A stretch of DNA of 64,000 bases from NCBI GenBank assembly GCA_963708905.1, contig CAVPUV010000040.1, positions 62,001 to 126,000 on the forward strand. Reading direction: 5' to 3'. Of the stretch, positions 47,445 through 55,813 are shown piece after piece. Positions within the stretch are counted from its first letter, which is position 1; each line of letters begins with the position of its first letter. The translations under genes were made by a program, and so were the position numbers. The notes below the pieces were generated by a model. It was not told the DNA's origin, did no database searches, and worked only from the letters and a program-made list of their open reading frames with translations. The DNA comes from SHZL01 sp963708905. GTDB lineage: Bacteria; Pseudomonadota; Gammaproteobacteria; Xanthomonadales; SZUA-36.

Positions 47445-48136
47445 TGTCCACGCCGCAGATTCTGTTACCGCTCGAAAGCGGTCGTCTCGACCGGTTTGAA
47501 GATTACGTGCCCGGCTTGAACCAGAATGTCGTTTCCGCACTGCAGGAACTGCTGCACTCGCCCGGAGCTTGCGTGTTCATCAGGGGTGCGCAAGGCAGTG
47601 GCAAATCCCATTTGCTGAATGCAACCCGCCAGTTGGCACAGGAGCAGGGTCAGCGGGCTTTTTATATGGCATTGGGCCACTTGTCAGAAATGTCGGCCGC
47701 CGGACTTGACGGTCTGGAAGAAATGGACCTGGTCTGTATGGATGATATCGACCGTGTGGCTGGCAATCCGGTCTGGGAAAATGCCCTGTTCCATTTCTTT
47801 AACCGCTTGCGCGCCAGTGATGGCCGGCTGGTGATCAGCAGTCTGCATCCCTTGTCTTCATTGCAGTTTCAGTTGCCTGATCTGGCCTCGCGTCTGGCCT
47901 GGGGTCTGCGATTGCAGCTTGAACCGCTGGATGATGATGGCAAACTCGAGGTGTTGCGGCGCAAGGCCAGCGCACTGGGTATCGCGCTGCCAGCAGAAGT
48001 CGCTCATTACCTGCTCAGCCGCGGTTCGAGAAATATGGTTTCCCTGTTGGCCAGCCTGGAGGCCATACGGGTGGCGGCGCTGACGGGAAAGCGCAGAATC
48101 ACGCTACCACTGGCACGGGAAGTGCTCACCAGCTAG
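47444..48136 (+). CDS. hda: DnaA inactivator Hda
   Basis: AAA+ DnaA homologue that, bound to the sliding clamp, stimulates DnaA-ATP hydrolysis and so prevents over-initiation. 230 residues: Walker A GAQGSGKSHLL, Walker B DLVCMDDIDRVAGN, sensor region LVISSLHPLSSLQFQLPDLA, arginine region RLAWGL. No DNA-binding domain IV, unlike DnaA. An N-terminal clamp motif is plausible in STPQILLPLE, though atypical. Confidence 0.94.
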   Translation: MSTPQILLPLESGRLDRFEDYVPGLNQNVVSALQELLHSPGACVFIRGAQGSGKSHLLNATRQLAQEQGQRAFYMALGHLSEMSAAGLDGLEEMDLVCMDDIDRVAGNPVWENALFHFFNRLRASDGRLVISSLHPLSSLQFQLPDLASRLAWGLRLQLEPLDDDGKLEVLRRKASALGIALPAEVAHYLLSRGSRNMVSLLASLEAIRVAALTGKRRITLPLAREVLTS

Positions 48137-48152
48137 ACCACAGGAGAATGGC

Positions 48153-48926
48153 ATGTTGACCAAGTTGGAAATTACGAAAAACTGGCTGCCCCGTTATACC
48201 GGAATGCCTTTGGATCGATTTGGGGACTACGTGCTTCTGACCAACTTCGGCAATTATATCCGCCAGTTTGCCAGCCAGTTCAGTTGCGATATTTACGGTG
48301 AAGACCGTACCATGCAAGCCGCGACCAATGACGCCGGTCTGACCATTGTCAATTTCGGCATGGGATCGAGCCAGGCGGCCACGATCATGGACCTGTTGTC
48401 TTCGGTTGCGCCCAAGGGCGTGCTTTTTCTGGGCAAGTGCGGCGGGCTGAAAAAATCAACGGAAATCGGTCATTTCATCCTGCCGATCGCAGCCATCCGG
48501 GGTGAAGGCACCAGCGATGATTATTTTCCACCGGAAGTGCCCGCGTTGCCGTCCTTCAAATTGCACAAGTTCGTTTCCAACAAGATCATCGAGCACGGTG
48601 TCGATTACCGCTCGGGCGTGATCTACACCACCAACCGGCGGGTTTGGGAACATGACGAGCAATTCCACCAGAAGCTGCATGACATGACGTGCATCGGCAT
48701 CGACATGGAGACGGCGACTCTGTTCATCGTTGGCCATGCCAACGAAATTTCCCGCGGTGCGCTGCTGCTGGTTTCCGATGTCCCGGTGACGCCGGATGGC
48801 GTAAAAACCGAGGAATCAGACAAGAAAGTCACCGCCGATTGGTCCGAACTCCACCTGCAGATCGGCATCGAGGCAATGACGGAGCTGGGCCTGAAGGGCG
48901 AAAAGATCAAACACTTCAGGTACTAA
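48153..48926 (+). CDS. amn: Short-form AMP nucleosidase
   Basis: Predicted to hydrolyse AMP to adenine and ribose 5-phosphate. 257 residues of the nucleoside phosphorylase/hydrolase fold without the N-terminal domain of E. coli Amn (484 aa). Motifs: ITKNWLPRYTGMPLDRFGDY, LLTNFGNYIRQFASQF, VLFLGKCGGLKKSTEIGHF, IAAIRGEGTSDDYFPPEVPA, YTTNRRVWEHDEQFHQKL, IDMETATLF and SDVPVTPDGVKTEESD (probable catalytic Asp). From memory this resembles Bacteroidetes AMP nucleosidases closely, which is unusual here. The ATG follows hda by 16 bases with AGGAGAA. A repeat-rich gap follows. Confidence 0.9.
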   Translation: MLTKLEITKNWLPRYTGMPLDRFGDYVLLTNFGNYIRQFASQFSCDIYGEDRTMQAATNDAGLTIVNFGMGSSQAATIMDLLSSVAPKGVLFLGKCGGLKKSTEIGHFILPIAAIRGEGTSDDYFPPEVPALPSFKLHKFVSNKIIEHGVDYRSGVIYTTNRRVWEHDEQFHQKLHDMTCIGIDMETATLFIVGHANEISRGALLLVSDVPVTPDGVKTEESDKKVTADWSELHLQIGIEAMTELGLKGEKIKHFRY

Positions 48927-49101
48927 TACCGCTAATTGCCAAGTGGCTCGACGGTGCAGGCGCTTAACGGCATTCCGGGCTCCTTGTCTCGCCTACGGCG
49001 AGAGCGTTCACCCTTCATTGCCTGCGCTAAGGGCAGCCGCTCCCGGACACTGTGGTCCTATCACCTAATGAGCGTCATCCATCCGGATTTCCTTGAACGG
49101 C

Positions 49102-49200
49102 GTCATCCCAGCGCCTGCGGCAGCAGGCGCGTGGGATCCAGTCTGCGTTGAATGGCTGCTCTGGATGCCAGACCTGCCTGCGGCAGTCTGGCATGACGGT
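49102..49200. repeat. Paired palindromes, dispersed-repeat type
   Basis: The 463-bp gap 48927-49389 holds no gene. It starts with a small hairpin, TCTCGCC/GGCGAGA (48987-49003). Then come two larger ones. ATCCCA-GCGCCTGC pairs with GCAGGCGC-TGGGAT (49105-49137). ATGCCAGAC (49165-49173) pairs with GTCTGGCAT (49186-49194). The edges CGTCATCC and GCATGACG, with GATCCAG/CTGGATG between, follow the pattern of small intergenic repeats common in Proteobacteria (GTCAT...CCAG / CTGG...ATGAC). Probably a REP/BIME-like unit. Confidence 0.7.
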
Positions 49201-49256
49201 AGTAAAAGAACGGCAGTCTGGCATGACGGTAGTAAAAGAACGGCAGTCTGGCATGA
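49181..49256. repeat. 30-bp tandem repeat, about 2.5 copies
   Basis: Two perfect 30-bp units (49181-49210 and 49211-49240), each starting CGGCAGTCTGGCATGACGG, are followed by a half unit (49241-49256). The unit includes the right arm of the preceding palindrome, so it looks like local slippage or unequal duplication of that arm. There are no variable spacers, so it is not a CRISPR array. A minus-strand open frame across it gives a repetitive peptide that is an artefact. Confidence 0.9.
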
Positions 49257-49288
49257 TGCCTTAAACCAAATTTGCTTCGGTGCCACTT

Positions 49289-49389
49289 GGCGTCGTTCAC
49301 GGGAGCGGATGCCCTTGGCCCGCCGTCGCCGCATCGGAACAGTCTTGCTTGGCCAGGGTGACGGGCCCGTGAACGACGCCGGGTTTTTT
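49289..49389 (+). terminator. Long palindrome with nested stem, followed by T-run
   Basis: GGCGTCGTTCACGGG (49289-49303) and CCCGTGAACGACGCC (49366-49380) form a perfect 15-bp stem. Inside, CCCTTGGCC (49312-49320) can pair with GGCCAGGG (49351-49358). The stem is followed at once by GGGTTTTTTC, which fits a rho-independent terminator for plus-strand transcription from amn. The 62-base interior is far larger than a normal terminator loop, so a structured small RNA or mobile remnant is possible. It ends at the stop codon of the minus-strand lipoprotein gene. Confidence 0.6.
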
Positions 49390-51165
49390 CTACTTGAAGG
49401 TCATGCGGCTGTCGATGACCAGACCTTGCGCGGTGAAACGCAGGCTCAACTGTGAGCGGCCGGCAACGGTTTTGTAGGCTTGTTGCACTGCCCCGACGAT
49501 CTCTCTGGCCACGGCTTCATGTTCCGCGTGTGAGCCTGGAACGCTGTCTTCACCATCAGATTCACCCGCGTGATGCTGCCATTTTTCACTCATACCCTGA
49601 GTGAAATCCAGGTAGGCCGCGGTGTCATAATTCAACGACAGGAAAGTCCCGTCACCGCTGGCTTGTTGCGCCAGGTAGGCGGGCAATCGGTTCTCTTCAC
49701 CGGCGCCAAAAGAAACGCCGATGGCGTTGTCGCTCAGTGCGGCAAACGCCACGGTATCAGGCACGGGAATCAGGCTGGCGGGGAGTTGTACCGGCGGATT
49801 GCCTTTGACCAGGTTCAAACTGGTGAGGTCGGGCAAGAACATCTGCGCCATGCCCACGAACATTTCCGGCTGCTCAACATGAACCGCAATCAGGCCTTCC
49901 ACCACGTCCGGCATTGATCCTGCCATGCTGAACCGGCCGACACTCAGGCGCAGGCCGCGGAAGTTGTTGACCAGGGGTGGCGCCGGTTTGTCGAGTTGGA
50001 TGAGCGCATCGGCCGCGCTCGCATTCAATGCTTGCAGGCGCTCGCACTGGTATGGGGCCTGCGTAATGGCCATCACCTTCTCGCGCAGAAAATCCCGCAC
50101 CGGGCCGAATTTCATCGCGAAAGCAAATTCGAGCATGCGCGTGGAAACCGCTTCCGGCATGGGCACATCTGCAACCAGGCTGGCCAGTTGTTGCGCCAGT
50201 TCGGGCTGGGTTTCAACGATGTACTGAACGCCGATGGCATTGGGTGTCAGTTCAGTGGTACCTGCCACCAGGCGCGGTGTATGGCCGATGATCTGGCGGA
50301 ATTCATTTTTACATTCGTTGCTCAGTGTCGCCAGTGAATCCGCGCCTGCTGCGCTCATGGTGCTGGCCAGCAATGAGTCTGGTTGCAGAAATTCATCCGC
50401 CAGCAGCTGCAGGTCCAGCAGGCCGGTGAAATAAGGGCTGAAGCCGTAGAGCGCGTTGACTGCTTGCAGCCGGGACGCGGCATCGGAGGTCTCGGGTTTC
50501 TGCAGTCCAAGAAAAAGGGGCAACAAATCGCTTTCCGCGGATGTTGGAAAAATACTCAAGGCAAAGTGATCTGCAAGTATGGCGATATACAGCCCGCCAG
50601 CAACTTCCGCACGATAGTGACCCGAGGTGGAATCTGCCGCCAGACGCCAGTAGGCCTGGCCCTGGAAATTCTGCTCGGTTGCTGCTATTCCTGCACGCTC
50701 GAGAATGCGCTGCACGGTATTCCTGAGCGCCCCGGCATCAGACAAACTGACACGGAGCACGGGAAACGCACCCATGGCGTAAAAGACCTTGTGTGATTGC
50801 AGATCAAAGCCCAGGCTTTCGAGGCCGGGACGGTTCAGCTTGCCGTCCAGTTCCTGCAAGATGGCCAGCGCCAGTTTGCTGCCCGCATCAGCCGCATCCG
50901 GTTCGTTTTCCAGCCTGGCCCTGAGCTTGACCAGTTCCGCCTGTGCGGTGAGCAGCACCGGTTCCGCTTTCTGCAGAAAGCTGTCGATCACTTCATTCGG
51001 GGTGGACTCAAGGTTGGCCGCAAGGTAAGGCGACGCGGTTGGAACATAAGACAGCAGGGCATTATCTGAACTGCTGCCGGGTTGCTGCACTTCTTCTTGC
51101 TTGCTGCAAGCGAAAAGTGTGATCAGGGAAAGCACCGCAACTGCGGTCAGGCGCATTGTCGTCAT
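49390..51165 (-). CDS. Predicted lipoprotein of unknown function, 591 aa
   Basis: Not recognised. It has a lipoprotein signal (RLTAVAVLSLITLFAC) with Cys20, then a soluble region without repeats or membrane segments. The mature N terminus, DNALLSYVPTASPYLAANLE, recalls proteins opening with a line on values stored for each residue (DUF3352-like), but I cannot assign the family. Few cysteines; Asp/Glu-rich with a His/Glu-rich patch near 545-560 (SHAEHEAVA). It is monocistronic, 71 bases from murU on the same strand. Probably surface or periplasmic. Confidence 0.8.
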   Translation of the reverse strand: MTTMRLTAVAVLSLITLFACSKQEEVQQPGSSSDNALLSYVPTASPYLAANLESTPNEVIDSFLQKAEPVLLTAQAELVKLRARLENEPDAADAGSKLALAILQELDGKLNRPGLESLGFDLQSHKVFYAMGAFPVLRVSLSDAGALRNTVQRILERAGIAATEQNFQGQAYWRLAADSTSGHYRAEVAGGLYIAILADHFALSIFPTSAESDLLPLFLGLQKPETSDAASRLQAVNALYGFSPYFTGLLDLQLLADEFLQPDSLLASTMSAAGADSLATLSNECKNEFRQIIGHTPRLVAGTTELTPNAIGVQYIVETQPELAQQLASLVADVPMPEAVSTRMLEFAFAMKFGPVRDFLREKVMAITQAPYQCERLQALNASAADALIQLDKPAPPLVNNFRGLRLSVGRFSMAGSMPDVVEGLIAVHVEQPEMFVGMAQMFLPDLTSLNLVKGNPPVQLPASLIPVPDTVAFAALSDNAIGVSFGAGEENRLPAYLAQQASGDGTFLSLNYDTAAYLDFTQGMSEKWQHHAGESDGEDSVPGSHAEHEAVAREIVGAVQQAYKTVAGRSQLSLRFTAQGLVIDSRMTFK

Positions 51166-51236
51166 GTTTTAAATCCTCGGAATCAGCTGCTAAGGTGTTA
51201 TACCACACTACAACAGTACAAGCAACGTACTCTGCA

Positions 51237-51887
51237 TCAGGGTTCAATGGATTCAAGTCTTTCAAGTGTGCCTATATCCTCCCAGCGGCCGGTGTATTTC
51301 TCCCCGGTCACCAGGTTTTGTTCCATGGCCGAACGAAGCAGCGGAACAACGGAAAACTTACCGGCTTTGCAACCCTCGAACAAGCGCGGGTGATAAACCG
51401 CAATTCCGCTGAACGTCAGTTTTTGCTCTCCTTCTTGCCTGATTCTCGCCTGCCGCAAGGCAAAGTCGCCGACGGGTTTGAATGCCGGGTTGGGAATCAT
51501 CACCAGATGAGCGCAGTCACACTTGACAGCGCGCAGGCGTATGAACGGGTAGTCCGTCCAGATATCCGCATTCACCACCAGGAACGGTGACGGTCCCAGC
51601 AAGGGCAGGGCCTGGTGGATTCCGCCGCCGGTTTCCAGTGCCCCGGCTTGCTCATCAGACCAGTGAATGGTGACGCCCCAGCGGCTGCCGTCACCGATGG
51701 TAGCGGCCAGCAGCTTGCCGAGATGGCCCTGGTTGATCACGATTTCTGAGAAACCCGCCGCGGACAAGGCCAGGATATGATGTTCGATCAGCGGTTTACC
51801 AGCCACTTCAAGCAGAGGTTTTGGCACGGTATCGGTCAGCGGACGCAGGCGCTCGCCACGGCCCGCGGCCAGAATCATGGCGCGCAT
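51237..51887 (-). CDS. murU: N-acetylmuramate alpha-1-phosphate uridylyltransferase
   Basis: Nucleotidyltransferase of the peptidoglycan-recycling route that bypasses de novo UDP-MurNAc synthesis (fosfomycin-tolerant in Pseudomonas). 216 residues: AAGRGERLRPLTDTVPKPLL (nucleotide loop), HWSDEQAGALETGGGIHQAL, FLVVNADIWTDYPF. It overlaps the 3' end of amgK by 13 bases, and the amgK-murU pair supports the specific assignment over a generic sugar-1-phosphate nucleotidyltransferase. Confidence 0.92.
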   Translation of the reverse strand: MRAMILAAGRGERLRPLTDTVPKPLLEVAGKPLIEHHILALSAAGFSEIVINQGHLGKLLAATIGDGSRWGVTIHWSDEQAGALETGGGIHQALPLLGPSPFLVVNADIWTDYPFIRLRAVKCDCAHLVMIPNPAFKPVGDFALRQARIRQEGEQKLTFSGIAVYHPRLFEGCKAGKFSVVPLLRSAMEQNLVTGEKYTGRWEDIGTLERLESIEP

Positions 51888-52894
51888 TCAGCCCGCTCCA
51901 GCACATCACGAAAGGCGTGAAACTCCGGATACAGCGGCAACACATCCAGCAGGTAGCGGTAGAAGCGGGGAATCATATTCACATAGCCCTGTTTGTGATC
52001 ACGGTGCTGCAACCGGGCAAAAATTCCCACGATTTTGAGATTGCGTTGCAGACCCATCAGGTCACACCATCGGATCCACGTAGCAGGTTCAATGTCGATC
52101 GCCAACATGGAGCGGTAGGTTTCCATCCAGTTTTCCAGCCGCTGGCGCGGCCAGGCGATGTAACGATCCCACAGCAGGGAAACGAAATCATAGCTGATCG
52201 GTCCCCGCACCGCGTCCTGGAAATCGATAATCCCCGGTTTCCCGCCTTCCCGGTGGAGCAGATTACTGCTGTGGAAGTCGCGGTGGACAAACACCTGCGG
52301 TTGCGCGGTGGCAGAGTGCCTGAGTTCCTTGCACAGCGCTTGCCAGATGCGCTCTTCCTGAAGCGGCAGTGGGCGCTGTTTGTGCCGCAGCAGGTACCAA
52401 TCGGTGAACAGGTCCAGTTCCGTTTGCAGACGTTCATGGCTGTATTCCGGCAGGCCCTGACAGTTCACTGCCAGGGCCATCTGCGTCAACACAGGGAATA
52501 AATCGGCAAAATGCGCGTCGGCTGTATCCGCGGTCAGGATGTCACTGTAGAGCTGGTCGCCCAGATCCTCCAGCAGACCGAATCCCTGCTCCAGATCGAA
52601 GTGCAATACCGCCGGCGCGTGCAGACCTGCATTTTGCAGGCGCCCCGCGATGTCGAGAAAAGGCGCTGAATGCTCAAATTGCGGAGGGGCATCCATCAGG
52701 ACCAGGGAACCGATGTCGGTCTGCAGGCGGAAGTAGCGGCGGAAGCTCGCGTCCTGTGCAATCGGACAGAGGCGGACGGATGCCAGACCCAATCGCGCGG
52801 CAGCCCAGGCCTGGGCTGTGCTCAGGCGGTCATGGTCCGGGTGTGCAGGTTTCTCGCTGATCTTTGCGGGCGGAGTGTTTTGCATCCGGCTCAT
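51875..52894 (-). CDS. amgK: N-acetylmuramate/N-acetylglucosamine anomeric kinase
   Basis: Aminoglycoside-phosphotransferase-fold kinase producing MurNAc-1-phosphate for MurU. 339 residues: phosphate loop region ASFRRYFRLQTDIGSLVLMD, catalytic loop VFVHRDFHSSNLLH, metal-binding GIIDFQDAVRGPISYDFVSL. Upstream of and overlapping murU. Divergent from the suf operon across about 137 bases. AnmK/MurQ-type alternatives are not in the window. Confidence 0.92.
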   Translation of the reverse strand: MSRMQNTPPAKISEKPAHPDHDRLSTAQAWAAARLGLASVRLCPIAQDASFRRYFRLQTDIGSLVLMDAPPQFEHSAPFLDIAGRLQNAGLHAPAVLHFDLEQGFGLLEDLGDQLYSDILTADTADAHFADLFPVLTQMALAVNCQGLPEYSHERLQTELDLFTDWYLLRHKQRPLPLQEERIWQALCKELRHSATAQPQVFVHRDFHSSNLLHREGGKPGIIDFQDAVRGPISYDFVSLLWDRYIAWPRQRLENWMETYRSMLAIDIEPATWIRWCDLMGLQRNLKIVGIFARLQHRDHKQGYVNMIPRFYRYLLDVLPLYPEFHAFRDVLERAECAP

Positions 52895-52958
52895 TCTGCC
52901 CGATCCGTCGATGACTTTGAATGGCCGGGTAGTTTTTTACCGGCAGCTTACGCACCTG

Positions 52959-52987
52959 TTGAAATAGGACTGTTGTGGTACTATATA
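52959..52987 (+). promoter_or_regulatory. Sigma-70 promoter of the suf operon with possible operator
   Basis: TTGAAA (52959-52964), a 17-base spacer, and TATATA (52982-52987) form a near-ideal promoter 45 bases before the regulator start. TGGT (52976-52979) and ACCA (52988-52991) flank the -10, with GACT and AGTC further out. This loose dyad is placed where an Rrf2 repressor could block RNA polymerase. It does not match the classic IscR type 1 site well, so the operator is tentative. Confidence 0.6.
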
Positions 52988-53031
52988 ACCAACTATCAAG
53001 TCGAACCGGGTAATGAGCCGCGGGATACACC

Positions 53032-53476
53032 ATGCTGCGAATATCAAAAATGACCGATTACGCCATCCTGCTGATGGCGGAGCTGACGCGGCAAGGGAGA
53101 GACCTTGAGCGCGCATGCGCTGGCGGATCGCATCCGTGTCGAAGTGCCAACGGCCGGTAAAGTACTGAAACTCCTTGCCGGCGCAGGTCTGCTGAGTTCC
53201 TACCGGGGTGCCAACGGCGGTTACCGCGTGACCCGGCCGGCAAGCCGGATCAGCGTAGCCGAGATCATCGCCGCGATCGAAGGGCCGATTGCCATGACGC
53301 AATGCAGCGTTGAGGTGGGCCTGTGTCACCAGGAAGACAATTGCCACCTGCGCAGTAACTGGCAGCGCATCAGCGTGGCGGTATCGCGGGCGCTGGAAGA
53401 TGTCAGCCTGGCGGAAATGTCAGTACCGCTGAGAAAAACCTCAGGCATGCTGCGCATCGCCACTTTGAACGCCTGA
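53032..53476 (+). pseudogene. sufR: Rrf2-family SUF regulator, frame broken by one extra base
   Basis: Rrf2/IscR-type winged-helix repressor typical of proteobacterial suf operons. From the ATG at 53032 the first frame reads MLRISKMTDYAILLMAELTR and stops at 53160. From about 53105 the next frame gives the rest: SAHALADRIRVEVPTAGKVL, GLLSSYRGANGGYRVTRPAS, ISVAEIIAAIEGPIAMTQC. The three cluster-ligand cysteines are CSVEVGLCHQEDNC. One base too many in CAAGGGAGAGACC (53092-53104) explains the break. Without it the protein is 147 residues, the normal size. The stop overlaps the upstream sufB ATG. Gene symbol follows common usage for this Rrf2 type; it is not the cyanobacterial SufR. Confidence 0.88.
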
Positions 53477-53490
53477 TGGAGGAGTATGCG

Positions 53491-54954
53491 GTGAACAGCG
53501 AAGGTTCCAGCGTAAATGAATCCGCCGTGGATCAGTTCGTGCAAAGAAAATACCGCCACGGCTTCGTCACCGACATTGAATCCGACACGGTGCCGCCGGG
53601 TCTGAACGAAGACGTGGTGCGCTGGATTTCCGCGCGCAAGCGAGAGCCCGAGTGGCTGCTTGAGTGGCGGCTGAAAGCTTATCGGCAGTGGCTGAAAATG
53701 CCGCAGCCGCACTGGGCGCATTTGCATATTGCGCCGATTGATTTCCAGGCCATATCCTATTTTTCCGCGCCCAAGTCCGACCAGGACCGTCCGCAAAGCC
53801 TGGCCGATGTCGACCCCAAATTGCTGGAGACTTATGACCGGCTCGGCGTACCCTTGCATGAGCGGGCCCGGCTCGCGGGTGTTGCCGTGGATGCCGTATT
53901 CGACTCGGTCTCGGTGGGCACGACCTTTCGCGCCGAACTGAAAAAAGCCGGTGTCATTTTTTGCTCTTTCTCGGAAGCGGCCAGGGAACACCCGGATCTG
54001 GTGCGCCAATACCTTGGATCGGTAGTGCCGAGCCGGGACAACTTCTTTGCCGCACTCAATTCGGCCGTGTTCTCGGACGGCAGTTTTGTGTTCATCCCCA
54101 GAGGTGTGCGCTGCCCGATGGAGTTGTCCACTTATTTTCGCATCAATGCCGCCGAGACCGGGCAGTTTGAGCGCACGCTGATCGTGGCTGAAGAAGGCAG
54201 TCAGGTCAGCTATCTCGAAGGCTGCACCGCGCCGATGCGCGACGAAAATCAATTGCATGCAGCGGTGGTGGAATTGGTCGCGCTGGCCGACGCCAATATC
54301 AAGTACTCCACGGTACAGAACTGGTACCCGGGAGACGAGAATGGCCTTGGCGGCATTTATAACTTTGTCACCAAGCGCGGCGACTGCCGGGGCGACCGCG
54401 CCAAAATTTCATGGACCCAGGTGGAAACTGGCTCGGCCATTACCTGGAAATATCCTTCCTGCATTCTGCGCGGCGATCATTCCGTTGGCGAGTTCTACTC
54501 GGTAGCCCTGACCAATAATTGCCAGCAAGCCGATACCGGCACCAAGATGATCCACCTGGGCCGTAATACACGCAGCAAGATTATTTCCAAGGGAATTTCG
54601 GCCGGCAAAGGTCAGAATGCCTACCGCGGCCTGGTGCATATTGCCCGCAAGGCCGATAACGCCAGGAATTTCACCCAGTGTGACTCCATGCTGATTGGCA
54701 AGGCTTGCGGTGCGCATACGTTTCCCTACATCGAAGTCGGCAATGCGACAGCCAGGGTCGAGCATGAAGCCAGCACCTCACGTATCGGCGAAGACCAGTT
54801 GTTCTATTGCCTGCAGCGCGGTATTGCCGAAGAAGACGCCGTTTCCATGATCGTTGACGGTTTTTGCAAGCAGGTGTTCAGGGAGTTGCCAATGGAATTC
54901 GCGGTTGAGGCCAAGGCTCTGCTTGAGGTTAGTCTGGAAGGTGCGGTGGGATAA
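53491..54954 (+). CDS. sufB: Fe-S cluster scaffold protein SufB
   Basis: Core scaffold of the SufBC2D complex. 487 residues from the GTG at 53491, which has GGAGGAG seven bases upstream. An ATG at 53476, overlapping the regulator stop, would add five residues. Highly like E. coli SufB: FDSVSVGTTFRAELKKAGVI, FIPRGVRCPMELSTYFRINA, YLEGCTAPMRDENQLHAAVV, ARNFTQCDSMLIGKACGAHT and SRIGEDQLFYCLQRGI. The conserved Cys of FTQCDSML and the Glu of the scaffold site are present. Confidence 0.97.
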   Translation: MNSEGSSVNESAVDQFVQRKYRHGFVTDIESDTVPPGLNEDVVRWISARKREPEWLLEWRLKAYRQWLKMPQPHWAHLHIAPIDFQAISYFSAPKSDQDRPQSLADVDPKLLETYDRLGVPLHERARLAGVAVDAVFDSVSVGTTFRAELKKAGVIFCSFSEAAREHPDLVRQYLGSVVPSRDNFFAALNSAVFSDGSFVFIPRGVRCPMELSTYFRINAAETGQFERTLIVAEEGSQVSYLEGCTAPMRDENQLHAAVVELVALADANIKYSTVQNWYPGDENGLGGIYNFVTKRGDCRGDRAKISWTQVETGSAITWKYPSCILRGDHSVGEFYSVALTNNCQQADTGTKMIHLGRNTRSKIISKGISAGKGQNAYRGLVHIARKADNARNFTQCDSMLIGKACGAHTFPYIEVGNATARVEHEASTSRIGEDQLFYCLQRGIAEEDAVSMIVDGFCKQVFRELPMEFAVEAKALLEVSLEGAVG

Positions 54955-54997
54955 ACCGCTCATCGCGACCATGATATTTAAAAGGAACGTTCAGAAT

Positions 54998-55798
54998 ATG
55001 TTGCAAGTCAAAAATCTCCACGTCAGCGTCGACGGCAAGCCCATCCTCAAAGGCGTGAACCTGGAGGTCAACGCCGGTGAAGTCCATGCCATCATGGGAC
55101 CCAATGGCTCGGGCAAGAGCACCCTGGGACATGTGATCGCCGGTCGCGAAGGCTACGAGGTCACCGCAGGGGACATCCTGTACCGTGGTAAAAGCCTGCT
55201 CGGACTGGCGCCCGAACAACGCGCCTGCGAGGGGATTTTTCTCGCTTTCCAGTATCCGGTCGAGATTCCAGGCGTTAACAATACCTACTTCCTGCGTGCA
55301 GCACTCAACGCCCAACGCAAGTACCGCGGCCAGCCCGAGCTGGATTCGATGGAGTTTCTGCGCCTGGTGCGGGAAAAGCTGGAAATCCTGCACATCAGCG
55401 ATGATTTGTTGCACCGCGCGGTGAACGAGGGATTTTCCGGCGGCGAGAAAAAGCGCAATGAGATTTTTCAGATGGCCGTTCTGGAACCGTCGCTGGCGGT
55501 ACTGGATGAAACGGATTCCGGTCTGGATATCGACGCTTTACGCCTGGTGGCCGACAGTGTCAACCGTCTGCGCAGCCCCGAGCGGGCGATGATTGTCGTA
55601 ACCCACTACCAGCGCCTGCTGGAGCACATCATTCCGGACCGGGTTCACGTGCTGGCCGACGGCAGAATCGCTGCCAGTGGCGATGCGGATCTGGCCATCA
55701 AACTGGAAGATCAAGGCTATGCCTGGCTGGAACAGGGCGGCATTGTCGAGTTGAATAAAGTTGCCGGGTCCCATGGCGAGCGGCGGGCGGGCGCCTGA
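54998..55798 (+). CDS. sufC: SUF ATPase SufC
   Basis: ABC-type ATPase that drives SufBCD conformational change. 266 residues from the ATG at 54998 (MLQVKNLHVSVDGKPILKGV): Walker A GPNGSGKST at 34-42, FLAFQYPVEIPGVNN, signature NEGFSGGEKKRNEIFQMA, Walker B LAVLDETDSGLDIDAL. The C-terminal ~15 residues (after GGIVELN) extend beyond E. coli SufC (248). The frame is open upstream to 54854, overlapping sufB, but unsupported. Confidence 0.96.
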   Translation: MLQVKNLHVSVDGKPILKGVNLEVNAGEVHAIMGPNGSGKSTLGHVIAGREGYEVTAGDILYRGKSLLGLAPEQRACEGIFLAFQYPVEIPGVNNTYFLRAALNAQRKYRGQPELDSMEFLRLVREKLEILHISDDLLHRAVNEGFSGGEKKRNEIFQMAVLEPSLAVLDETDSGLDIDALRLVADSVNRLRSPERAMIVVTHYQRLLEHIIPDRVHVLADGRIAASGDADLAIKLEDQGYAWLEQGGIVELNKVAGSHGERRAGA

Positions 55799-55813
55799 AA
55801 GGCTGGTGTTGAA

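Noticed and set aside
49181..49256. CRISPR-like short repeats
   Set aside because: The units are directly adjacent with no spacers, and no cas gene is present.
49065..49334. Small minus-strand gene encoding a repetitive SCQTAVLLLP peptide
   Set aside because: The peptide is only a translation of the 30-bp tandem repeat, with no start signal or family likeness.
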